From: Candidatus Frackibacter sp. WG13
GTDB taxonomy: Bacteria; Bacillota; Halanaerobiia; Halobacteroidales; Acetohalobiaceae
Length of the DNA stretch: 51,149 nt
NCBI RefSeq assembly: GCF_900114655.1
Contig: NZ_FOTT01000022.1
Location: 1-51,149, forward strand
Direction of reading: 5' to 3'
Part shown: positions 32,153 to 38,560 of the stretch, in pieces
How the letters are laid out: the number at the start of each line of letters is the position of its first letter
Numbering within the stretch: position 1 is the first letter of the stretch
Notes under the pieces: generated by a model
The model's input: the letters and a program-made list of their open reading frames with translations, nothing else
The model's database searches: none
What the model was told of the DNA's origin: nothing
Position numbers and translations under genes: made by a program

Positions 32153-33022
32153 ATGCGTGTAACTAGTCGAATGATGACTAATAATTTATTGAAGAATCTT
32201 AGTGATAATATGGATAGATTAGATAAATTCAATCGCCAGTTGTCGACTGGTAAGAAGTTTAATATGCCGTCGCAGAATCCAACTGGGGTAGCCCGAAGTA
32301 TGCGGTTGGAAGAGACGATCGGTGATAATAAGCAATATGCTGATAATATAGACCAAGCTTTGACCTGGATGCAGACTACAGAAGATGGCTTAAAAAACGC
32401 CGGGAAGATATTGCAGAGAACTAGAGAGTTAGCTGTTTACGGTGCTAATGATTCTTTAAGTGATACTGATAGAAAAGCAATTGCTGATGAAGTAGAAGAG
32501 TTAAGAAAGAATTTAGCTGCGGTAGCTAATACGAAATACAATGATAAATATATCTTTGCAGGTCAGAAGACTCTGATTAAACCTTATCCGACTGCAAATT
32601 CTGCTTATCAGGGAGATAATAATAAGATTGTTCGAGAGATTGATCAAGGTGTGAAGATGAATGTTAATGTGAATGGCGACTTTTTTAAAGGTATTTTAGA
32701 CGAAATGCAGAACTTAGTGAACGATTTAAATGCAGGAAATACAGATGATATATCTAATGTGAGATTAGGTAATATAGATAAGCATTTAGACAAGGCAATT
32801 AGGTTGCGCTCAGAGGTTGGAGCTAAACAGAATCGTTTAGAATTAACTCAAAATCGTTTAGAAGAGAGTAAGATTAAATTTAAAAAGTTATTATCAGAGA
32901 ATGAAGATGTAGATATTGCTAAGACGATTATGGATTTAAAGATGAGCGAGAATGTATATCGAGCATCTTTAGCTTCGGGAGCTAGGATAATTCAGCCGAG
33001 TTTAGTTCAGTTTCTTAAGTAG
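32153..33022 (+). CDS. flgL: Flagellar hook-associated protein 3, FlgL
   Basis: This 289-residue protein begins MRVTSRMMTNNLLKNLSDNM and continues with QLSTGKKFNMPSQNPTGVA, a flagellin-like N-terminus specific to FlgL. It ends with VDIAKTIMDLKMSENVYRAS and LASGARIIQPSLVQFL, the paired C-terminal helix. It joins the hook-associated zone to the filament. GTG 32150 is also in frame, but GAGGTGA at 32140 is 6 bases from ATG 32153. Repeat-rich intergenic DNA flanks it on both sides. Confidence 0.94.
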   Translation: MRVTSRMMTNNLLKNLSDNMDRLDKFNRQLSTGKKFNMPSQNPTGVARSMRLEETIGDNKQYADNIDQALTWMQTTEDGLKNAGKILQRTRELAVYGANDSLSDTDRKAIADEVEELRKNLAAVANTKYNDKYIFAGQKTLIKPYPTANSAYQGDNNKIVREIDQGVKMNVNVNGDFFKGILDEMQNLVNDLNAGNTDDISNVRLGNIDKHLDKAIRLRSEVGAKQNRLELTQNRLEESKIKFKKLLSENEDVDIAKTIMDLKMSENVYRASLASGARIIQPSLVQFLK

Positions 33023-33072
33023 TGTCAGTGGTCAGTGACAGTTTCAGTTAACTGACACAGACAACAGACACT
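33021..33072 (+). repeat. Imperfect inverted repeat after flgL
   Basis: AGTGTC (33021) and GACACT (33067-33072) bound an imperfect palindrome centred on AGTTAACT (33046-33053), built from TGTCAG-like and CTGACA-like units. No T tract follows. Similar units occur at 34702-34725 and 35932-35975. Confidence 0.5.
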
Positions 33073-33110
33073 GAGAACTGAAATTGAAAACTGTTAAGCA
33101 GGTGATATAA

Positions 33111-33671
33111 TTGAGATTATCATTAAGAATCAATCAGATCTTTGGAGAGATTGGCTTGCAACTAAAAGACCCTCAGACGAGTGTTGAGCAAAGACCTGCT
33201 AATATTAGTTTGACACAGAAGCCAGGACGATTAAGTATTAAATCTCAATTTACAAAGGTTAAAATTGATCAGACTAAAGCGAGGGCCGATTTGAATTATA
33301 AGAATCATAAAATTTATAGTAAGGAAATTGCCCGAAAAGGACATCAAGCTGCTTTAAAAGCTATAGCTATCTATGCCCAAGAAGGAGACCAACTTGCGGC
33401 TATAGAAAAAGGTGGAAAATCGATAGTTAGTCAAGCAATTAAACACGCTTATGGAAACCAAAAAAAGCTTGGTTTAAAGTGGAAGCAAGGTCCTGAATAT
33501 AGAGTTGCTCCTGGTAGGCAAAATATAAGATTTAAAGTTAATGATTTAGATGGAATAGATTTTAAAGTCAAATCTAATAGGCCTAAAGTAGATTTTCAAT
33601 GGGGGAAAGTAGAGGTCTATCAAAATAAACAGCCAAGATTAGAGATTAAAGTAGTAGATACGAAAATATAA
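33111..33671 (+). CDS. yviE: YviE-like (DUF6470) flagellar-locus protein
   Basis: This 186-residue protein starts at TTG 33111, about 5 bases after AGGTGAT. It begins MRLSLRINQIFGEIGLQL, has PANISLTQKPGRLSIKSQFT and a helical middle (KEIARKGHQAALKAIAIYAQ EGDQLAAI), and ends in short beta-like segments. This is the DUF6470 family that lies between flgL and fliW in Bacillus (yviE); its function is unknown. The conserved position is the main support for the name. Repeat sequences lie on both sides of it. Confidence 0.75.
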   Translation: MRLSLRINQIFGEIGLQLKDPQTSVEQRPANISLTQKPGRLSIKSQFTKVKIDQTKARADLNYKNHKIYSKEIARKGHQAALKAIAIYAQEGDQLAAIEKGGKSIVSQAIKHAYGNQKKLGLKWKQGPEYRVAPGRQNIRFKVNDLDGIDFKVKSNRPKVDFQWGKVEVYQNKQPRLEIKVVDTKI

Positions 33672-33688
33672 TTGTCAACTGTCAATTG
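33671..33688 (+). repeat. Dispersed 18-bp intergenic repeat, copy 2
   Basis: ATTGTCAACTGTCAATTG begins at the last base of the yviE stop codon and is identical to 5127-5144. It continues with further TTGTCAATT units up to the fliW ribosome site; TTGTCAATTAATA is also shared with 26113-26125. Confidence 0.75.
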
Positions 33689-33722
33689 TGAATTGTCAAT
33701 TAATAAAAGGGGAGGAGAAGAA

Positions 33723-34163
33723 ATGGAGTTAAAGACTACTCGTTTTGGGAAGATAGAAATAGATCCAGATGAAGTAATCAGTTTTAAACAGGGGCTATAT
33801 GGTTTTAAAGATAATAAAGAATTTATTTTATTAATGGATGATGAAACACCATTCTGTTGGTTGCAAGCTATAGATAATCCAGATTTAGCTTTTGTAGTAA
33901 CAGAACCATGGAATTATTGTGAAGACTATGAATTTGATTTGGATAATGAAGTAAAGAAAGAATTAAAAATTGAAGAGAAGCAAGATGTATTAGTAGTTAA
34001 TATTGTAGTAGTTTCTGATAATCTTCAAGATATGACTATGAATTTAAAAGCACCAGTTATAATTAATAAAAACGAACAAATTGCTAAACAGATTATATTA
34101 GATGATGACGATTATTCAGTTAAATATAAGTTATTTAATGATGAAGAGAATATTTCTGCGTAA
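33723..34163 (+). CDS. fliW: Flagellar assembly factor FliW
   Basis: This 146-residue beta-barrel protein binds flagellin and, when free, CsrA. It reads MELKTTRFGKIEIDPDEVIS and FKQGLYGFKDNKEFILL, then FCWLQAIDNPDLAFVVTEP, all characteristic of FliW. When flagellin is scarce, FliW sequesters CsrA and flagellin translation resumes. A longer frame begins at 33672 but runs through a repeat; GGGGAGGAG just before ATG 33723 fixes the start. It lies 15 bp before csrA. Confidence 0.94.
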   Translation: MELKTTRFGKIEIDPDEVISFKQGLYGFKDNKEFILLMDDETPFCWLQAIDNPDLAFVVTEPWNYCEDYEFDLDNEVKKELKIEEKQDVLVVNIVVVSDNLQDMTMNLKAPVIINKNEQIAKQIILDDDDYSVKYKLFNDEENISA

Positions 34164-34178
34164 TTGAGGAGGCATATA

Positions 34179-34424
34179 ATGTTAGTTTTGACGAGGAAGA
34201 ATAATAAGAGTATTATGATTGGGGATGAAATAGAAATAAAAGTGGTAGGTATTGAAGGTAATCAAGTAAGATTAGGTATTGATGCCCCTCGTGATATAGA
34301 TATTTATCGTAAAGAGATTTATGAAGAGATAGAGGCTGAAAATAAAGAGGCAGCTAATGTTAAAGTTAAAGACTTAAGTGATATAATGGAGTTAGCTGAG
34401 AAATCAAGTAAAAAAGGGGAATGA
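34179..34424 (+). CDS. csrA: Carbon storage regulator CsrA
   Basis: This 81-residue RNA-binding protein reads [20 protein letters not shown] and [20 protein letters not shown], matching CsrA; the RNA-contacting N-terminal beta strand and the GIDAPR region are intact. A C-terminal extension of about 30 residues, as in other FliW-coupled CsrA proteins, may hold the FliW-binding part. The frame opens earlier at TTG 34164, but GAGGAGG lies inside that stretch and fits ATG 34179. Its likely target is the flagellin leader about 300 bp downstream, where a GGA-loop hairpin and a GGAGGA ribosome site are visible. Confidence 0.95.
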   Translation: MLVLTRKNNKSIMIGDEIEIKVVGIEGNQVRLGIDAPRDIDIYRKEIYEEIEAENKEAANVKVKDLSDIMELAEKSSKKGE

Positions 34425-34489
34425 AAGAGTAATATGTTTATATTTTCACTTAATCGGTTTTATTTGGCTTTATATGCATTAAACAATGA

Positions 34490-34516
34490 TTAAGATATTA
34501 AATAAAATGTCGATAA
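34490..34516 (+). promoter_or_regulatory. Sigma-28-like promoter of the flagellin gene
   Basis: GTCGATAA (34509-34516) differs at one position from the sigma-28 -10 GCCGATAA, with TTAA (34490-34493) 15 bp upstream against the TAAA consensus. A TATAAT at 34518-34523 lacks a good -35. The flagellin leader would be about 255 nt. Confidence 0.6.
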
Positions 34517-34543
34517 ATATAATAGTAGATAGAAAAATAAAGG

Positions 34544-34643
34544 AAAGTTAGTATCGACGGGTGCTTTGAAACCAATTTAAAGTAGTTGTGGCTACTAACT
34601 TTTATCAGATATAACTAGAGCGGCCGACTAGTAATAGCTGATA
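34544..34643 (+). ncRNA. Structured 5' leader of flagellin mRNA, family not recognised
   Basis: Two adjacent stems are visible. AAAGTTAGTA (34544-34553) pairs perfectly with TACTAACTTT (34593-34602), enclosing 39 nt. Immediately after, TATCAG (34603-34608) pairs with CTGATA (34638-34643), and inside it ACTAG (34614-34618) pairs with CTAGT (34628-34632) around AGCGGCCGA. I compared it by eye with the c-di-GMP class I and II riboswitch motifs and did not find their conserved blocks. Confidence 0.6.
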
Positions 34644-34701
34644 AATAGTATCCAAATAGCGTGTGTAGCTAATGTGTTAAGGATTTAAATGGTTTTAATT
34701 G

Positions 34702-34725
34702 ACACTGACACTATACACTGACACT
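34702..34725 (+). repeat. Tandem ACACTGACACT units
   Basis: ACACTGACACT occurs twice exactly (34702-34712 and 34715-34725) in the flagellin leader. The units resemble the TGTCAG and CTGACA repeats after flgL and after hag. Confidence 0.6.
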
Positions 34726-34727
34726 AA

Positions 34728-34771
34728 TTTTTCAACACGGATGTTGAAAAATATAAAAAATTCAAGGAGGA
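34728..34771 (+). promoter_or_regulatory. CsrA-binding hairpin and ribosome site of hag
   Basis: TTTTTCAACA (34728-34737) pairs perfectly with TGTTGAAAAA (34742-34751), presenting CGGA in the loop. ACACGGATGT closely fits the CsrA consensus ACARGGATGT. A second candidate overlaps the ribosome site, CAAGGAGGATG (34764-34773). This two-site layout is the one described for Bacillus hag, where CsrA blocks translation. Confidence 0.75.
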
Positions 34772-34780
34772 TGATATATT

Positions 34781-35923
34781 ATGAGAATTAATACAAATGT
34801 TGCTGCGTTGAATTCATACAACCAGCTAAAAACTACACAGAGCAATATGAGCAAATCTTTAGAAAGGTTGTCAAGTGGTAAGAGAATTAACAGAGCTGCT
34901 GATGATGCTGCTGGTTTAGCAATTAGTGAGAAGATGAAGGCGCAAATTAACGGTTTAGCACAGGCACAGAGAAATGCACAAGATGGTATTTCTATGATTC
35001 AGACTGCTGAGGGTGCTTTGAAAGAGACTCACTCTATTTTACAAAGAATGCGTGAATTATCAGTTCAAGCAGCTAACGACACTAATACTAATGCTGATAG
35101 ATTTGAAATTCAAAAAGAAGTTAATAAGCTAACTGAAGAGTTGACAAGAATTGGTAATAACACCGAGTTTAATACTCAAAAATTATTAGATGGTAGCCTG
35201 AAAGCGGCAAAGTTTCAAATTGGTTCAAATGAAGGTCAAAACATATCATTAAAGATTAATGATATGAGAGCTGAGAGTTTAAGTGTTACAGCAGATAGTA
35301 GCGTTTCAACTTTTGATGCTGGGACAACTAATATGGCTGCTAGTGGAAACTCAACAACTAATTTACAGGGAGGGGCATATAGTGTATCTGTAACAGATAG
35401 TGGTGGCGCTGACCTTAAAGCTGCTGATGGTACTGTTATTGCCAGTGGAGCTTTGGCTAGTGGTGGTACAAGTGTGACATTTAGTGGTATTAATGGTGAC
35501 TCTTATACTGCAGATGATACTACATCAGGTTCTGTGACTATTGCAATTTCTGATGCTGCAACTTCAGGTATTTCTACTGACGCTGGAAATATTTCAATTA
35601 ATGTATTAGAAAAAGGCGAGGGTATCAGTGTTATGAATCAAGCAGATGCTGATGATGCTATTACTACAATAGATAATGCTATATCTAGAGTTTCGGCTGA
35701 AAGGTCTAAGCTTGGTGCATATCAAAATAGATTAGACCATACTATTAATAACTTGAGTACATCTAAAGAGAACTTAACTGCTGCTAACTCTCGAATTAGG
35801 GATGTTGATATGGCGAAAGAGATGATGAATTTGAGTAAGCAACGAATTCTTTCTCAAGCTGGTACTGCTATGTTAGCACAAGCTAACCAAAGACCGCAGG
35901 GAGTTCTTCAACTTCTAGGTTAA
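34781..35923 (+). CDS. hag: Flagellin
   Basis: This 380-residue filament protein begins MRINTNVAALNSYNQLKTTQ and contains LSSGKRINRAADDAAGLAIS near the N-terminus. It ends with SRIRDVDMAKEMMNLSKQRI and LSQAGTAMLAQANQRPQGVL, the D0/D1 domains typical of flagellins. The variable centre (about 165-285) is rich in Ser, Thr, Ala and Gly and beta-like, offering many O-glycosylation sites for the Maf glycosyltransferase encoded downstream. There is no cysteine. AAGGAGG precedes the ATG at strong spacing. A strong terminator follows. Expression is likely set by sigma-28 and FlgM at transcription and by CsrA and FliW at translation. Confidence 0.96.
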   Translation: MRINTNVAALNSYNQLKTTQSNMSKSLERLSSGKRINRAADDAAGLAISEKMKAQINGLAQAQRNAQDGISMIQTAEGALKETHSILQRMRELSVQAANDTNTNADRFEIQKEVNKLTEELTRIGNNTEFNTQKLLDGSLKAAKFQIGSNEGQNISLKINDMRAESLSVTADSSVSTFDAGTTNMAASGNSTTNLQGGAYSVSVTDSGGADLKAADGTVIASGALASGGTSVTFSGINGDSYTADDTTSGSVTIAISDAATSGISTDAGNISINVLEKGEGISVMNQADADDAITTIDNAISRVSAERSKLGAYQNRLDHTINNLSTSKENLTAANSRIRDVDMAKEMMNLSKQRILSQAGTAMLAQANQRPQGVLQLLG

Positions 35924-35931
35924 TACATTAG

Positions 35932-35975
35932 TGTCAGAAAGCAGTTTCATTACTCGGTGAAGGAATAGACTGACA
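35932..35975 (+). repeat. Inverted repeat after hag
   Basis: TGTCAG (35932-35937) and CTGACA (35970-35975) bound a short segment containing inner TTCA and TGAA units, resembling the element after flgL. It lies between the hag stop codon and the terminator. Confidence 0.4.
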
Positions 35976-35997
35976 TAAATAAAAAATAAATATGAAT

Positions 35998-36034
35998 AAA
36001 ATAGGCCGGCCGGTTTTCTGGCTGGCTATTTTAT
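35998..36034 (+). terminator. Rho-independent terminator of hag
   Basis: AAAATAGGCCGGCCGG (35998-36013) pairs with CTGGCTGGCTATTTT (36018-36032) around TTTT, with one bulged G, and ends in T residues. Its strength suits a highly expressed gene. Confidence 0.9.
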
Positions 36035-36058
36035 TAGTTTAAATTTGGGGGTGAGAAA

Positions 36059-37510
36059 ATGGCAGATTTAAGCATGGATGGTTTAGCTACTGGAATGGCA
36101 ACTGGAAATATAATTAATCAAATATTAAATGCAGAATATGGAACTAAGTTACAGAACTTAAGTAGAGAGAAGAGTAATTTAAAAACTGAAAAAGATGCTT
36201 GGCGGGATGTGAATTCTAGAATAAGTAATTTAGAAAATAAAATGGCTGATTTAAGACTAAGCTCTACCTTCGACTCCAATAAAACAACTAGTTCTTCAAA
36301 AGATGTAGCTGATGCGACAGCAACTACTGCTGCTGATGCTAGTAGTTATACTTTAGATATTAGTCAATTAGCTAAAAAGCATCGAGTTGCTTCTGCACAG
36401 CAGGTTGATTCTACGAGTGATTTAGGCTTAAATGGAGGGAATAGTGGTAGTTTTACTATTGAATTGGATGGTATTAGTAAAAGTTTTAATGTTAGCATAG
36501 ATGGGCCTGAATCATTGAATGATGTACGAGATGCAATTAATAATGCCAGTGGAAATGATGATGGTAATGGTAATAAATTAGTAGAATCGTCAGTAGTAGA
36601 CAATACTTTAATTATTGAAGGTGTAAACACAGGAACTAATAATATGCTTTCTTTTCAGGACCCTGATAATATTCTAGATAATGATGGGACTAATGATTTA
36701 GGTTTTGATTTAGATATTAATGGTAATGTTAATACTGCTAGTGAACTTCAGGCAGCTCAAGATGCCCAGTTTAGTGTAAATGGACTTGCTGTTACTCGGT
36801 CTAGTAATCAAGGGCTTGATGATGTAGTAAATGAAGTTACTTTTAATTTAAAAACGACAGGGGCTACGACTATTGAAGTTAGTAAAGATATAGATAAAGC
36901 TACCTCTGCTATTCAAGAGTTTGTAGACCAGTATAATAGCGTGCAGAGTTTCATTGGGAAAAAACTTGATTATAATCAAGAAACTGGAGAAGCAGGAGCC
37001 TTACAAGGTAGTGGAACTCTAATGAGATTACAGTCAAAATTGCGACAGATGATTACTAATAGCGTAGATAACAATAGTGACTATGATCAATTAGCAATGG
37101 TAGGAATAGAGATTAATCGTGATGGAACTATGGAGTTCGATTCTAATAAATTTAAAGAAAGTATTGCTGATAAGCCAAACGAAGTAAAGAAACTATTTAA
37201 TGCCGATACTGATGAGGGTGATTCTTTTAATGGCATTGCTACTAAAGTAGATGGCTATCTTGATTTATTGGTTCAAAGTAATACAGGAGTAATCCCGGAG
37301 AAAGTAGATTCTTATGAAATAATGGTGGAAAATGTTGATGAGCAAATTGATTCTGTAAATGATAACTTAGAGCAAGAAAGGGAAAGATTGCAGAGTGAGT
37401 TTACAGCTATGGAAACAGCTATTTCAAAAATGAATAGTCAAATGAGCTGGATGCAGAGCCAGTTAGCTAGTTTAGGTGGTAGTGCTAGTAGTATAAGTTC
37501 AATGCTTTAA
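36059..37510 (+). CDS. fliD: Flagellar filament cap protein FliD
   Basis: This 483-residue cap protein has the FliD N-terminal motif (GLATGMATGNIINQILNAEY) with a coiled coil (NLSREKSNLKTEKDAW RDVN), a variable middle, and the C-terminal FliD domain (SAIQEFVDQYNSVQSFIGKK). It ends with QSEFTAMETAISKMNSQMSW MQSQL, the conserved terminal helix. GGGGGTGAG precedes the ATG. It lies after the hag terminator. The flaG/yvyC gene that sits between hag and fliD in Bacillus is absent. Confidence 0.94.
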   Translation: MADLSMDGLATGMATGNIINQILNAEYGTKLQNLSREKSNLKTEKDAWRDVNSRISNLENKMADLRLSSTFDSNKTTSSSKDVADATATTAADASSYTLDISQLAKKHRVASAQQVDSTSDLGLNGGNSGSFTIELDGISKSFNVSIDGPESLNDVRDAINNASGNDDGNGNKLVESSVVDNTLIIEGVNTGTNNMLSFQDPDNILDNDGTNDLGFDLDINGNVNTASELQAAQDAQFSVNGLAVTRSSNQGLDDVVNEVTFNLKTTGATTIEVSKDIDKATSAIQEFVDQYNSVQSFIGKKLDYNQETGEAGALQGSGTLMRLQSKLRQMITNSVDNNSDYDQLAMVGIEINRDGTMEFDSNKFKESIADKPNEVKKLFNADTDEGDSFNGIATKVDGYLDLLVQSNTGVIPEKVDSYEIMVENVDEQIDSVNDNLEQERERLQSEFTAMETAISKMNSQMSWMQSQLASLGGSASSISSML

Positions 37511-37592
37511 TTTAATATATGCATTGACAATTAGTAGTAATTACTTAATAGATACGGATAATTTATTAATTAATAAAAGGGAGAGTTTAATT

Positions 37593-38027
37593 ATGGCTAA
37601 CAATCCTTATCAGAAATATCAAAACACTCAGGTGGAAACATCTAATCAAGAAAGATTAGTTTTAATGTTATATAATGGAGCGCTCAAATTTGTTAAACAA
37701 GCTAAGCAAGGGTTAAAGAATAATGATTATCAAGTTACAAATAATTGTTTAATTAGAACACAAAATATTATTAATGAATTAATGGTTACATTAGATATGG
37801 AGCAAGGCGGAGAGATTGCTCAGAATTTAGAGAGCTTGTATGATTATATGAATCGTCGTTTAATTGAGGCTAATATTAATAAAAGTATTGAACCAATGGA
37901 TGAAGTAATAGATATGTTGGAAGAGTTAAGTGATACTTGGAAGCAAGCTATGCAGAATTTAAAGAAAGAAAGAAAAGTTCAAAAGAAACAACAAGTGCCT
38001 TCTGGAGGTATTAGTGTTGAAGGATAA
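37593..38027 (+). CDS. fliS: Flagellin export chaperone FliS
   Basis: This 144-residue helical protein reads MANNPYQKYQNTQVETSNQE and RLVLMLYNGALKFVKQAKQG, matching FliS, which binds the C-terminus of flagellin. NCLIRTQNIINELMVTLDME and LYDYMNRRLIEANINKS follow. The frame begins earlier at 37524, but AAAAGGGAGAG sits before ATG 37593, and the conserved N-terminus begins there. Its last 14 bases overlap the next gene, indicating translational coupling. Confidence 0.94.
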   Translation: MANNPYQKYQNTQVETSNQERLVLMLYNGALKFVKQAKQGLKNNDYQVTNNCLIRTQNIINELMVTLDMEQGGEIAQNLESLYDYMNRRLIEANINKSIEPMDEVIDMLEELSDTWKQAMQNLKKERKVQKKQQVPSGGISVEG

Positions 38028-38478
38028 GTTAGATCATAAGAGTTTAATTAATGAAATAATAAATATTTATAAACAAGAGCTATTAATTTATAAGCAGATT
38101 TTTAAATTAACTAAAGATCAACAGCAAGCTATTGAAAAGAAAGAATGGCAAAATTTAAAACAAATAATAGAGGATAAAGAAAAGAAGATAGATAATATTG
38201 AACAATTAGAAGCTCAATTGATATCTTATAAAAAGCAATTAGCCCAGCAGAATAATTTGCAATTGGATGCAAACGAATTCAAGGAAGTTATTGAAAATAC
38301 TTATCAAGTCATGCACCGGATTAATAAGTTAGAAAAAGATAATAGAGAACAGATAATTAACCAAAAGAATAAAGTACAGAAGAAGATGAAAGATATCAAT
38401 ACAGGTTTAAATATTAATCGTGCTTATGATGGTGCTGTTAATAACTATGAGGGTAAATTTATCGATAATAAAAAATAA
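38014..38478 (+). CDS. Helical FliT/FlgN-like flagellar chaperone
   Basis: This 154-residue, highly charged and helical protein starts at GTG 38014, inside the end of fliS, 6 bases after GGAGG. It contains IINIYKQELLIYKQIFKLTK and repeated lysine/glutamate-rich coiled coil. In Bacillus fliT follows fliS, and this protein has the right size and position for a FliT-type chaperone of FliD. Its start also resembles the FlgN at 30001 (EYKMYQKIYQL against ELLIYKQIFKL), so a FlgN-superfamily protein is as likely. Confidence 0.6.
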   Translation: MLKDKLDHKSLINEIINIYKQELLIYKQIFKLTKDQQQAIEKKEWQNLKQIIEDKEKKIDNIEQLEAQLISYKKQLAQQNNLQLDANEFKEVIENTYQVMHRINKLEKDNREQIINQKNKVQKKMKDINTGLNINRAYDGAVNNYEGKFIDNKK

Positions 38479-38560
38479 ATTTCATATTTCCCTTAGATTT
38501 TTTAAGTAAGAATAGTTAATGAAAGAATAGATTTGAAGTAAAGAAAGATGGGGGATTAGA

